A stretch of DNA of 64,000 nucleotides, from NCBI RefSeq assembly GCF_001050035.1, contig NZ_CVTA01000022.1, positions 124,001 through 188,000 of the forward strand, read 5' to 3'. Position numbers and translations under genes: made by a program. Positions 8,030 through 16,290 of the stretch are shown here, piece after piece (position 1 is the first letter of the stretch; each line of letters begins with the position of its first letter). This stretch comes from Mycolicibacterium komanii. Lineage in GTDB: Bacteria > Actinomycetota > Actinomycetes > Mycobacteriales > Mycobacteriaceae. A model generated the notes under the pieces. The model was not told the origin of the DNA. It saw only the letters and a program-made list of their open reading frames with translations, and made no database searches.

Positions 8030-9509
8030 AGGTAGCGACAACGCGGATTGTCTCAAGCGTTGTGTCGGCTGCGTCGGGGAGGTTCATCCCTGCCTGCAGG
8101 CCGGTCCTCAGGTAGTCGAGGACCGCGTCGTTGAGCCGCTCACCGGGGACGACGGCGGGGATCCCGGGCGGGTAGGGCGTGATCTGCTCGGCGCAGATCC
8201 GTCCGCACGCGTCCTCGACGGGCACCTCCTCGACCCGCCCGAAGAAGGCGTCGCGGGGCAGCTGCACCGATTCGAGCTGGATCTCGTCCGGGGACGGAAG
8301 GTGCATGGGAGTCGACGGATCGAAATCGTTGGCTGCCCTGCGCCACGCGGTCAGCGCGTCGAGCAGGCGTTCGCCGGTGGCCTTATCGTCGGCGAAGGAC
8401 AAGGTGACCAGGATGCGCCGGTGATCGCTCATCCCGACGTCGATGTGCTTGTGGGTGCGCAGCCAGTCGTGGGTCTGGTAGCCCGTGGCGCCGGTGCCCG
8501 AAACGTCGATCAGGATCTGCATCCGGTCGAGGTCATGTGAGGCCTCGGCGCCCAGCAGGTCGTCTTCCATCACGGTGACGTCGGGGACGAGGTCGATCTC
8601 GTGGCGAAGCCAGCGCGCGAGTTCGAGCGCGTTGCCGAGCAATTCGTGACCGTGCTCGACCATCTGCCGGCGCCAGCCGTCCATGGCGGCATACATCAGC
8701 ACGTTCGGGCTGGTGGTCATCAAGAGGTCGGCACACGCCGACAACCGGTCCGCGTCGATGAGGTCGCCCTGCAGGTGGAAGACGGAGCCCTGCTCGAACC
8801 CGGCACCCATCTTGTGCACGCTGACGACGCAGACGTCGGCGCCGGCGTCCATCGCCCATGTCGGCAGATCTTCGTGGAACGGAAGGTGAGCGCCCCATGC
8901 CTCGTCGACGATCAGCGGCTTGCCGCGTTCGTGGCAGACGTCCGCGACAGCGCGCAGATCGGTACAGGTGCCGTACGGACTCGGGCAGACGACCAGCGCA
9001 CCGGCGGCGTCGGGATGTCTGTCCCAGGCGTGCCGGAAATCGTCCGGGGACGGCGGATGGCTGAAGTGCCGCTCGGCGTCCCACCGCGGGGTGACCCAGC
9101 GCGGTCGAACGCCCGAGAAGATGAGTCCGGCGACGATGGACTTGTGGCTGTCGCGGGGGACGAGCAGGCCCCCACCTTCGGCGATTCCGCCGGAGTCGCC
9201 GCCCGCGACCGCCATCATCGCGGCCTTCACCGACAGTGAGCTACCGCAGGTGGAGAACCACGCGGCTTCGGCGCCCACGGCTTCGGCCATGAGATCCTCG
9301 GCGCGCGAGAGGTATCCGTTGCTGCTGCGACGATCGTCGAGCCCACCATTGGCGAGGAGGTCGTCGGCGAAGGCCTGCGGGCCGAGGACGTCGAGCACGC
9401 GCGGGTCGGTGCCGCGCCCCTGCCGGTGCCCCGGCGGGGTGAAGCCGTAACGGTTGCGCCGTCGGTAGTCGGCGAGCGCGTCGAGCAGTGGGGCTTCGGA
9501 TTGATCCAT
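8028..9509 (-). CDS. Orn/Lys/Arg decarboxylase family PLP enzyme
   Basis: A 493-residue cytoplasmic fold-type I pyridoxal phosphate enzyme of the ornithine/lysine/arginine decarboxylase group. The PLP-binding lysine is Lys233 in SVHKMGAGFEQG, and the cofactor aspartate lies in VDEAWGAH (Asp202). The C-terminal part (about 380-493) matches the small decarboxylase C-domain, ending with the PPGIP-type segment seen in this family. It would produce a polyamine or diamine from a basic amino acid; the substrate cannot be read from the sequence. ATG 9509 is chosen over a longer frame because it starts the conserved region and lies five bases after the dehydrogenase stop, implying co-transcription. 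Confidence 0.88.
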   Translation of the reverse strand: MDQSEAPLLDALADYRRRNRYGFTPPGHRQGRGTDPRVLDVLGPQAFADDLLANGGLDDRRSSNGYLSRAEDLMAEAVGAEAAWFSTCGSSLSVKAAMMAVAGGDSGGIAEGGGLLVPRDSHKSIVAGLIFSGVRPRWVTPRWDAERHFSHPPSPDDFRHAWDRHPDAAGALVVCPSPYGTCTDLRAVADVCHERGKPLIVDEAWGAHLPFHEDLPTWAMDAGADVCVVSVHKMGAGFEQGSVFHLQGDLIDADRLSACADLLMTTSPNVLMYAAMDGWRRQMVEHGHELLGNALELARWLRHEIDLVPDVTVMEDDLLGAEASHDLDRMQILIDVSGTGATGYQTHDWLRTHKHIDVGMSDHRRILVTLSFADDKATGERLLDALTAWRRAANDFDPSTPMHLPSPDEIQLESVQLPRDAFFGRVEEVPVEDACGRICAEQITPYPPGIPAVVPGERLNDAVLDYLRTGLQAGMNLPDAADTTLETIRVVAT

Positions 9510-9514
9510 CGGTA

Positions 9515-10693
9515 TCAGGGCTTGAGAATGACCTTGACCATGCCGTCTTCCTTCTTCTGGAAGGTTTCGTACGCGCCGGGTGCGTCCTCGAGTGGCAGCC
9601 GGTGGGTGGCGAACTGTTCGACGCCCAACGGATCTTCGGGGGTCAGCAGCGGCAGGATGTCGGGCACCCACTTCTTGACGTTGGCCTGACCCATTCGCAG
9701 CTGAATCTGCTTGTCGAACAACGTCATCATGTTGATCGGGTCGGCGGCACCGCCGTAGACACCGGACAGTGAGATGGTGCCGCCGCGGCGCACGAGCGCG
9801 ATGGCGGAGTTCAGGGCGGCGAGGCGGTCGACGCCGGCGTTCTTCATGACGACGCGCCCCACCGGCGAGGGGAGGAAGCCGCTCGCGGTCTGCAGGGTCT
9901 CGGCGACGGGAGATCCATGCGCCTCCATGCCGACGGCGTCGATGACGGAGTCGGCGCCGCGGCCTTCGGTGTGGCTCTTGACGATCTCGTCGGCGTCATC
10001 GGCACGAAGGTCGATGACCTCGTCGCAGTAGGCGCGTGCGCGCGAGAGCCGCTCGTCGACGAGGTCGACGCCGATGACCTTGCAGCCCTTGCGGTGCGAG
10101 GCGATTCGACACGCCATTGCGCCGATTGGTCCCAGGCCGAGGACGACGAGGGTGCCGCCGTCGGGAACGGCTGCATACTCGACGGCCTGCCATGCGGTGG
10201 GCAGGACGTCGGAGAGGTAGACATAGCGGTCGTCGGGTCCGTCGTCGGGGACCTTGATGTGCGTGTACTGGGCTTGGGGGACGCGCAGGTACTCGGCCTG
10301 GCCGCCGGCGACCTCGCCGTAGAGTTTGGAGTAACCGAACAGCGCCGCGCCGGTGCCCTGGTCGCGGTTCTGGGTGGTCTCGCACTGGCTCTGGAGGCCG
10401 TGGTCGCACATGAAGCAGTGGCCGCAGGAGATGTTGAACGGAATGACGATGCGGTCGCCCGGTTGCAGGCCGTCGACTTCGCGTCCAACCTCTTCGACGA
10501 CGCCCATGGCTTCGTGGCCGAGGATGTCACCGGGATTCATGAACGCGCCGAGCACTTCGTAGAGATGGAGGTCCGAGCCGCAGATGTTGGTGCTGGTGAC
10601 CCGGATGATCGCGTCTGTGGGTTCTTTGATCGCCGGGTCGGGCACGTTGTCGACGGATACCTTCCGACGACCCTGCCACGTGACTGCACGCAT
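9515..10693 (-). CDS. Zinc-dependent alcohol dehydrogenase (MDR family)
   Basis: A 392-residue NAD(P)-dependent dehydrogenase. Catalytic zinc ligands are Cys38 (NICGSDLH) and His60-Glu61 (LGHEAMG). A structural zinc lobe is formed by Cys90, Cys93, Cys96 and Cys104. The nucleotide-binding glycine motif is GLGPIG. The length and the insertion around QTASGFLPSPVG place it with the group often annotated as formaldehyde-dehydrogenase-like or threonine-dehydrogenase-like. The substrate is unknown. It is the first gene of a two-gene unit with the decarboxylase, so it might process an aldehyde or alcohol linked to amine metabolism (inference). Confidence 0.9.
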   Translation of the reverse strand: MRAVTWQGRRKVSVDNVPDPAIKEPTDAIIRVTSTNICGSDLHLYEVLGAFMNPGDILGHEAMGVVEEVGREVDGLQPGDRIVIPFNISCGHCFMCDHGLQSQCETTQNRDQGTGAALFGYSKLYGEVAGGQAEYLRVPQAQYTHIKVPDDGPDDRYVYLSDVLPTAWQAVEYAAVPDGGTLVVLGLGPIGAMACRIASHRKGCKVIGVDLVDERLSRARAYCDEVIDLRADDADEIVKSHTEGRGADSVIDAVGMEAHGSPVAETLQTASGFLPSPVGRVVMKNAGVDRLAALNSAIALVRRGGTISLSGVYGGAADPINMMTLFDKQIQLRMGQANVKKWVPDILPLLTPEDPLGVEQFATHRLPLEDAPGAYETFQKKEDGMVKVILKP

Positions 10694-10697
10694 GGGC

Positions 10698-10722
10698 GCC
10701 TCCTCAAGGGTCTGAGGGAGGC
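10698..10722 (-). terminator. Hairpin after the ESX-associated operon
   Basis: GCCTCCTC pairs with GAGGGAGGC with one bulged base and an eight-base loop. It lies between the stop of the operon ending at 10754 and the start of the dehydrogenase gene. There is no U-tract, so it would be a weak or non-canonical terminator. Confidence 0.4.
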
Positions 10723-10753
10723 GTGCCCATTCGGGCGGTTACCAAACGTGGGG

Positions 10754-12940
10754 TCAGACGGTGGCGCCGGTGGAGACGGCGTCCTGCATGAGGACGCCGA
10801 GGTGCTGCCAGTAGATCCAGTCGGCGATCGCGGCGCGCTGGCCGGCGGCCTCCGTCGCGGTGTGGGCCCGATGCAGCGCTAGTTCTTGGGCGTGGTCGGC
10901 GTAGTCGACGAAACACAGCAGTTGGACGCGACCGCGATCGGGTGCGTTGCTGAGAAGCGGGCGGAAGACCTCGAACCACAGGAGGGCGCGGCGATCCTCG
11001 GGGGGCGTCGCGTCGGTGGGCGGAGGTGGGAGGACCTCGGTGAGCCCGGTCGGTGTGATGGCGGCCAATTTACTTGCCGCGTCGGGAGATATCACCTGAA
11101 GGCGGTGACGGCCCTCCATGCGGCCGTGCTCGGGGATGTCGTCGGGACGCAGGATGATCCTGGGGGCGCCGGGGTCGAAGCCCTTGAATTGGTCCTCGGT
11201 GGCGATGACGGCGCGCAGGTCGGTGTTGTGGTGTTGCGCCCAACCATGAAGCGCAAGAATGGGATACGTTGCCCAGGACCCGCGGACGTGCGCGGGGATG
11301 GCTTCGTCGGCGGTGGCCATCTTGATGCGGTCGGGCAGCTTGACGCCGTCGGGGATATACCCGAGTCCGTAGTTGTTGGCGACGACGATGGTGCCGTCCT
11401 TCGCGAGGCCGGTGACCCAGAAGAAGCCCATGTCGGAGTTGCCGACGTTGAGTGCTGCGGCGACGCGTTGGGCAAGCTGGGTGGGGTCGCTGCCGGAGGG
11501 GCGCCTGGTGGCGGCGGCGATGGCTTCACGTTGAGCGCGCGCGGCTGAAACCGGAACGGGCGCAGGGGCGCCGACGGTGCTCGCACCGGGACCGGCTGTA
11601 CTCGTGGCAGCGTTTGGCCCGATGTTGGCGGCGGGAGCTACGGGGGCGGCCGGAGGCGGAGTGGGCGGGGGACCCAGCGGTATGGCCGGGGCGGGCGCGG
11701 CGCCGGTAGCCGGAGGAGGGGCGACGGGCGCTTGACCGGTCGGCGTGCCTGTAGCGGAAGGGGTTTGGGTAGGCGGTGGTGACGATGGAGTGTCGGCGAT
11801 CGGAGGAAGGCTGGAAGGCTGTACGGCAGGAGCGGCGGATACGGGGGCCGATTGCGGGGGTGGAATCGGTGTTTGTGCAACAGCTTTGGTCGCCGACTCG
11901 GCCATGGTGCGCTGGAGATCGGCCATCTGTGCTTGCGCCGGCACTGTTGCGGCGGGATTGACGGTGCTGGGCGTGCTCGGGGTGGTCGGCGTTGACGAAG
12001 CTGATGGTGCGGGAGACCCGCCGCTCGACATGGGGCTGACCGGAGCGCTCATGCGCGGAGGCACGGGGGTAGCGGGAGTCCCTGGCGCGCCCGGGATTCC
12101 GGGCATCGCGGGTGGTGACGTGAGCGGAGGATTCCCGGTCCCTTGCGGCACTTGTGTGCTGTCAACGCCACCAGGGGCCGACTGGGGGCCGTAGCTTGAC
12201 TCCGAGGTATTACCACGGGGTACGCCTACAGGAAGCTCGGCACCGGCTGTCGGCGCATCAGGAGAATACCTGTCTTCCGATCCGGTTGGACCTGTGTGAG
12301 GAGGTGCCGGAAGCGCTCCGCTTTCGATTCCCGCCCCGGCACTTTCAGGGGTATAGCGGTTGTCCGCAGCGACGAGCGCCGGGCTCGTCTTGGGTTGGTG
12401 GCCATGGAGGAAATCGACGGCATCAGCTGGTGAAGTCGATTGCCGCGCGAGGTTAGTGCTATTTATCCTTGCCGCCGCTGAAGCCACCGTAGCGATGTTC
12501 TCCGCACGAATTGCGGCAATTCCCTCATCTATAGCTGCCTTCTTCGCACCGTCCGGTATCTCCGTGCTATCACTGATCCAATCCAGGATTCTATTAGCTC
12601 TCTCGACCCTCTGGGTGATCTCACGCTTCGACGCGATGGTGGCGGCAGCACCGTCTCTATAGAGACCTGCCGCCGCGCCAAAATTTCTTTTGCTTTCATC
12701 GAGGGATTCAATACGTGCTTCAAGCGTCGATCGGGCCGCACCAGCCGCGCCTCCGACCCAAATGCCTACCCCATCGAACGCTTGTGTGCGTTCACGTTTG
12801 AGTGCTTCTAGTTGTTCTTGTAGAGAGAGCGATGCAGAATCGAAGGCGCGGACACAGGATTCGAGAGTATCTTCGTCGGCTTCTGGCCACCCTGGTGGTG
12901 CCGTCAGTGCGTATGGGTCGGGCGGTCTCGCGATTCCCAT
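10754..12940 (-). CDS. ESX-associated EspK-like protein (DUF5631/DUF5632 type)
   Basis: A 728-residue three-part protein. Residues about 1-175 are helical and carry a WxG motif (Trp61-Val62-Gly63), as in ESX substrates. Residues about 180-450 are a Pro/Ala/Thr/Gly-rich, probably disordered linker. Residues about 460-728 form a folded domain (YGLGYIPDGVKLPD, HGWAQHHNTDLRAVIATEDQF) that I match from memory to the DUF5631/DUF5632 region of EspK and Rv3899c/Rv2082-type proteins. It is the last gene of a three-gene operon. It is probably a type VII secretion substrate or chaperone. No ESX core genes lie nearby, so it must use a system encoded elsewhere. Confidence 0.78.
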   Translation of the reverse strand: MGIARPPDPYALTAPPGWPEADEDTLESCVRAFDSASLSLQEQLEALKRERTQAFDGVGIWVGGAAGAARSTLEARIESLDESKRNFGAAAGLYRDGAAATIASKREITQRVERANRILDWISDSTEIPDGAKKAAIDEGIAAIRAENIATVASAAARINSTNLARQSTSPADAVDFLHGHQPKTSPALVAADNRYTPESAGAGIESGALPAPPHTGPTGSEDRYSPDAPTAGAELPVGVPRGNTSESSYGPQSAPGGVDSTQVPQGTGNPPLTSPPAMPGIPGAPGTPATPVPPRMSAPVSPMSSGGSPAPSASSTPTTPSTPSTVNPAATVPAQAQMADLQRTMAESATKAVAQTPIPPPQSAPVSAAPAVQPSSLPPIADTPSSPPPTQTPSATGTPTGQAPVAPPPATGAAPAPAIPLGPPPTPPPAAPVAPAANIGPNAATSTAGPGASTVGAPAPVPVSAARAQREAIAAATRRPSGSDPTQLAQRVAAALNVGNSDMGFFWVTGLAKDGTIVVANNYGLGYIPDGVKLPDRIKMATADEAIPAHVRGSWATYPILALHGWAQHHNTDLRAVIATEDQFKGFDPGAPRIILRPDDIPEHGRMEGRHRLQVISPDAASKLAAITPTGLTEVLPPPPTDATPPEDRRALLWFEVFRPLLSNAPDRGRVQLLCFVDYADHAQELALHRAHTATEAAGQRAAIADWIYWQHLGVLMQDAVSTGATV

Positions 12941-12943
12941 CTC

Positions 12944-14065
12944 TTAGGCCTCAGCCGATTCGCACGCTTCATAGATTATCGATGTGGTCCTGTAAGACGC
13001 TAAGTCGAGGTACACGTCTGAAGGTGTATACGTCGGCAGTGCCTCCGCGAATGCGCGACGATATTGCGCGGCGAGGACGGCGAAATCCCGCAAAATCGGG
13101 TTCGGCGACCGCTCGCCGAGGCTTCGTACATTGTCCGCAAGTTCGTTCATCACAGGGACGACGGCTTCGGCCGCCGCACGCTGTTCGGGTGACCACTCGG
13201 TTACCGGCGTATTGGTATCGACCGCTTGCCACGGCCTTGTGTCGAGGTTGAACTTGTTGAGGAGTTGATCCCAATCTGCGCAGGTATCGTCAACGGTCGC
13301 CATGAACTTCTGCGGATCATTGGGATTGGAAAGCGGCGCGATTTCCGTTGGTGCGGAGGGAGAGTCGATGAGCGGCGCACGAGCTTCGGCGGATCCGGAA
13401 GTTATAGCTGAACATATATAGACGAGGACTGAAGAGGTTGTCACCGTCACACCAGCGAGGTGATTATCCGCCGGTGTGTAGGACGGCACGGCTTCGCTAT
13501 ATGCCCGCGCGTATGCAATGAATTGTTCGTACAACTCGCGCATGACTCTATGAGGAGTCAGTTTCGATAGCGCGACCGTCTGGTCGGCCGCCTTGCGCGA
13601 AGCCTCGGCGACCCGCTCATAAGCAGCTCTTTCCTCGGGCGTCCAATTCGGAGCCGCGATGCTGGCGTTTCGGTTGCTCCAACCCTTCTTCTGTACATCG
13701 ACGAATGTCTGATTTATCGGACCCCAGGCCGCACACGTCGGGTCCTCCGTGATGATGTTCACCGGCCCAGTGTCGTTGGCGCTTGCTAAACCGTAGGTTT
13801 CGCCCGACGGCGCCGGATCGCGATCGTCGGCCTTATCAGAGGTAACCGAAATCGTCACGGCCGCAGTGACTCCGATGACGGCCAGCAGTGCGATACCGCC
13901 GAGCACCCACTTCCACCCATTGCCGCGCTTCTTCTGCGGCGAGCCCGGTTGCCACAGCTGCGGCCACTGCGGTTGCTGTGGCGGCGGGCCGTACGGTCCC
14001 GAATAACCTTGCGGCGGACCCTGATTACCGGGCGGCGGGCCTCCGGGCGACGGCGGAAAGCTCAC
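12944..14065 (-). CDS. Membrane-anchored protein with an internal duplication, ESX-associated operon
   Basis: A 373-residue protein. A Pro/Gln/Gly-rich cytoplasmic N-terminus (1-45) is followed by one transmembrane helix (about 52-72) and an extracytoplasmic part made of two related helical repeats. Repeat 1 runs from CAAWGPINQTF to VYICSAI and repeat 2 from CADWDQLLNKF to IYEACESA. Each contains a W(T/S)PE segment and an (E/A)-(A)-(V/L)-P-(S/T)-YTP segment, so a domain was duplicated. The paired cysteines at the repeat edges could form disulfides. It overlaps the upstream gene by four bases (ATGA) and is three bases from the downstream gene. It resembles Rv2083-type proteins by context; its function is unknown. 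Confidence 0.72.
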   Translation of the reverse strand: MSFPPSPGGPPPGNQGPPQGYSGPYGPPPQQPQWPQLWQPGSPQKKRGNGWKWVLGGIALLAVIGVTAAVTISVTSDKADDRDPAPSGETYGLASANDTGPVNIITEDPTCAAWGPINQTFVDVQKKGWSNRNASIAAPNWTPEERAAYERVAEASRKAADQTVALSKLTPHRVMRELYEQFIAYARAYSEAVPSYTPADNHLAGVTVTTSSVLVYICSAITSGSAEARAPLIDSPSAPTEIAPLSNPNDPQKFMATVDDTCADWDQLLNKFNLDTRPWQAVDTNTPVTEWSPEQRAAAEAVVPVMNELADNVRSLGERSPNPILRDFAVLAAQYRRAFAEALPTYTPSDVYLDLASYRTTSIIYEACESAEA

Positions 14066-14604
14066 AGCGCCGTCCCCGGTTCCTCCCCGGTGGAATCTGT
14101 CGACAACTCGGATAGCGAAACTCCCGGCGCCGATTCAAACATCGAGCTTCCCGGTGCCGCCGCTGGTTCCCCGGCCTGCTCGGGCGCGGAGACCGCCATC
14201 GCTATCAGCTGCCCGCCCGGCTGCACAGCGCCAGCACCCGCCGGCATCGCGCCCAACGCTCCACCCGAGACCCCGCCGACTGCGCCGCCCGCTCCTGCCG
14301 CATCGTCGACCGAGTCGAGGCGCTTCAGAATCTCCTCGGCGATCGTGCGGTCAGTGGTGTCGTAGGTGTTGGCGGCGTTCACCACGTTCTGCGCGTACTT
14401 CGCCAACTCCGCTTTGACGACCGGCAGCTGGGCAACGGCCGGATCGACGATTTCGGCCACCTTCGCGGCGATCGCCATTGACAGTGCATCTTCGCCCCCG
14501 GGCTTGAACGAAGCCGGTGGCTCGGGGATGCCGTCCGCAAGCGCCTGCAGCCGCCCACCGGCCTCGAGCACCAGCTCAGTATCGATTCGCAGCGTCTCAG
14601 TCAT
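14062..14604 (-). CDS. EspC-like ESX secretion-associated protein
   Basis: A 180-residue protein and the first gene of the three-gene operon. Residues 1-100 form a helical hairpin-like region ending in the type VII export signal YxxxD (Tyr81-Asp85, YDTTD). Residues about 100-180 are Gly/Ala/Pro-rich and probably disordered. This layout fits the EspC/DUF2580 family of ESX-1 secretion-associated proteins. It probably forms a complex with or escorts the EspK-like protein downstream (inference). The start ATG has a GGGAAG purine stretch upstream. Confidence 0.8.
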   Translation of the reverse strand: MTETLRIDTELVLEAGGRLQALADGIPEPPASFKPGGEDALSMAIAAKVAEIVDPAVAQLPVVKAELAKYAQNVVNAANTYDTTDRTIAEEILKRLDSVDDAAGAGGAVGGVSGGALGAMPAGAGAVQPGGQLIAMAVSAPEQAGEPAAAPGSSMFESAPGVSLSELSTDSTGEEPGTAL

Positions 14605-14888
14605 CGTCTTCCCGCGCAGCGATCAGCGTCGCGCCGATCGATCGGCATGCCCGTCGGGCGTCACCCGGCAAATGCTACCCGACCAGCAATACCAGCCACC
14701 GCGCCAATTTTCACCACTCCGTCGCACGCCTTTTGCAGGCCTCCTACCGCCGCAGAGGGGTCCTGCCACGGTCGACGAGTTACTCATCGCAGTGCCACTG
14801 GTTCCGAGCCATCACCGGACAAAAGGCCATAGCGGCCGATGCCAGCAAACCCCACTCGACAGCCCTCGGCACCGACGCGTGTCTCCGC

Positions 14889-14894
14889 TATCGT
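14889..14894 (+). promoter_or_regulatory. -10 element of a leaderless promoter
   Basis: TATCGT ends seven bases before the GTG at 14902, the spacing expected when transcription starts at the start codon. It supports the chosen start of the methyltransferase gene. The rest of the 14605-14901 gap shows no gene or recognisable RNA. Confidence 0.5.
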
Positions 14895-14901
14895 TCCGCG
14901 A

Positions 14902-15567
14902 GTGGCCGACCCGGACTCCAAGACCCTCGACGAGCTCTTCAATCGCATCCTGCGCACCGAAGACGACGCGCTGCGCGCCGCCCGTGAATCCGGTGACGCC
15001 GCCGGCATGCCGCCGATCGAGGTGTCCGGCCAGCACGGCAAGCTCCTCTACCTCCTGACGACCTTGTCCTCGGCCACCCGCGTCCTCGAAATCGGCACTC
15101 TCGCGGGCTACAGCACCATCAACCTCGCCCGCGGGGTCGGACCCGGCGGCCACGTCGTCACCCTCGAGTACGAGCCCAAGCACGCCGCGATCGCCCGCGA
15201 GAACTTCGCCCGCGCGGGGGTGCAGGATCGCATCGAGATCATCGTCGGCGCCGCACTCGACACCCTGCCCGTGCTCGCCGAACGCGGCGACGTGTTCGAT
15301 CTGACCTTCATCGACGCCGACAAAGAGAACAACGTCGCCTACGTCGAGTGGGCGATCAAGCTCGGTCGGCCCGGCTCGATCATCGTGGTGGACAACATCG
15401 CTCGCTTCGGCCGCGTTCTCGAACCCGCTGTCGACGACGCCCAGGCCCGTGCCGTGCGGGAGATGCTCGAGATGATGGGGGACCACCCCCGACTGGAAAC
15501 CGCCGCGATCCAAACCGTCGGGCTCAAGGGCTGGGACGGCTTCGCCGTCGCCCGCATCGGCGAGTAG
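14902..15567 (+). CDS. SAM-dependent O-methyltransferase (family 3)
   Basis: A 221-residue cytoplasmic class I methyltransferase of the catechol/caffeoyl-CoA O-methyltransferase family. The SAM motif is VLEIGTLAGYSTINLA, and the metal-binding/catalytic segment is TFIDADKENN with a second DN in VVDNIARFG. By position before ilvD it corresponds to M. tuberculosis Rv0187. The longer open frame (from 14839) is rejected because GTG 14902 gives the family length and has a leaderless -10 element. Its stop codon abuts the convergent IclR gene with no gap. The acceptor is unknown; the divalent metal dependence is inferred from the family. Confidence 0.9.
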   Translation: MADPDSKTLDELFNRILRTEDDALRAARESGDAAGMPPIEVSGQHGKLLYLLTTLSSATRVLEIGTLAGYSTINLARGVGPGGHVVTLEYEPKHAAIARENFARAGVQDRIEIIVGAALDTLPVLAERGDVFDLTFIDADKENNVAYVEWAIKLGRPGSIIVVDNIARFGRVLEPAVDDAQARAVREMLEMMGDHPRLETAAIQTVGLKGWDGFAVARIGE

Positions 15568-16224
15568 TCACCTCGACCACGGCGCCGACGCCGCCGCTTT
15601 GCGAAGCGCCGCCACGATCCGCTCCTCGTGGGTCACGAACCGTTCGGTCGGGGCGGGCACCGAGATCGCGACGACGTGTCCGCCCGCCGCGCGTCCGGCA
15701 ACCCCGGCGGCCGAGATCCCGACCGTGTGCTCGTCCCGGTCGAACGCGACGTCGGCCGATCCGTTCAACAACGCCGTCGCCGCCTTCCCGTTGGCCGTCG
15801 ACTCCACCGGGAAGCGCATCCCGACCGCCGACACCGCCCGCAGTCGATGCGCCGACTCCACCTGGTCGATGAACAACATCTCGCCGCCCCGCAACACCGA
15901 CAGATCGACCGTCTCCCCGGTGCTGGCCGCGAGGTGCTCGAGCGTCGGCCGGAACAACGCCGCGAGCCCCGCGACATCGGCACTTCCGAGCCCGAGCAGA
16001 CGATCCCCGAGCGAGAACCGTCCCTGGTCGTCGACCGCCGCGAAGCCGACCTCCACCAATCCGACGAGCAACCGCCGCACCGTCGACTTGGCCAGCCCCA
16101 GCCGCGCGCCCAGATCCACCAGCCGCAGCTGTCCGGGAGCGGCCGCGATCTCGTCGAGGGCGGCCGCGGCACGACGCAGCACCTGGATGCCATCGGTTCG
16201 TTCATTTCGGCCCGGCCGCGTCAC
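15568..16224 (-). CDS. IclR-family transcriptional regulator
   Basis: A 218-residue regulator with a winged helix-turn-helix at residues about 10-75 (LVDLGARLGLAKSTVRRLL) and an IclR effector domain (TGETVDLSVLRGGEMLFIDQV, PVESTANGKA). The frame is open far upstream, but GTG 16224 gives the usual family start and is preceded by a perfect leaderless -10 element, TATAGT, six bases away. It is divergent from the flavin oxidase and DAPG-hydrolase-like genes, with an inverted repeat between them. It is therefore probably their regulator, responding to an aromatic or related small molecule (inference). Confidence 0.9.
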   Translation of the reverse strand: MTRPGRNERTDGIQVLRRAAAALDEIAAAPGQLRLVDLGARLGLAKSTVRRLLVGLVEVGFAAVDDQGRFSLGDRLLGLGSADVAGLAALFRPTLEHLAASTGETVDLSVLRGGEMLFIDQVESAHRLRAVSAVGMRFPVESTANGKAATALLNGSADVAFDRDEHTVGISAAGVAGRAAGGHVVAISVPAPTERFVTHEERIVAALRKAAASAPWSR

Positions 16225-16230
16225 GCCCTC

Positions 16231-16236
16231 ACTATA
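16231..16236 (-). promoter_or_regulatory. -10 element TATAGT for the IclR gene
   Basis: It sits six bases before GTG 16224 on the minus strand and decides the start of the regulator gene (leaderless transcript). Confidence 0.5.
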
Positions 16237-16245
16237 TTGATCCGC

Positions 16246-16270
16246 ATACCGGTTCACAAAGATTCGGTAT
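16246..16270. promoter_or_regulatory. Inverted repeat between IclR and the oxidase, candidate operator
   Basis: ATACCG-N13-CGGTAT has perfect six-base arms that extend to 7 of 8 when one more pair is counted each side. It lies in the 66-base divergent gap, just downstream of the IclR -10 element and just upstream of the oxidase ribosome binding site. It could control both directions. Confidence 0.45.
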
Positions 16271-16290
16271 ACGGACCGAGGAGGTCCCGG

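Noticed and set aside
14605..14901. A small metallothionein (mymT-like) gene or RicR box before the O-methyltransferase, as in M. tuberculosis
   Set aside because: No short Cys-rich frame and no TACCC-N5-GGGTA palindrome were found in this gap.
15628..16290. Upstream extension of the flavin oxidase frame
   Set aside because: It is antisense to the IclR gene, and ATG 16291 has a strong GAGGAGG ribosome binding site.
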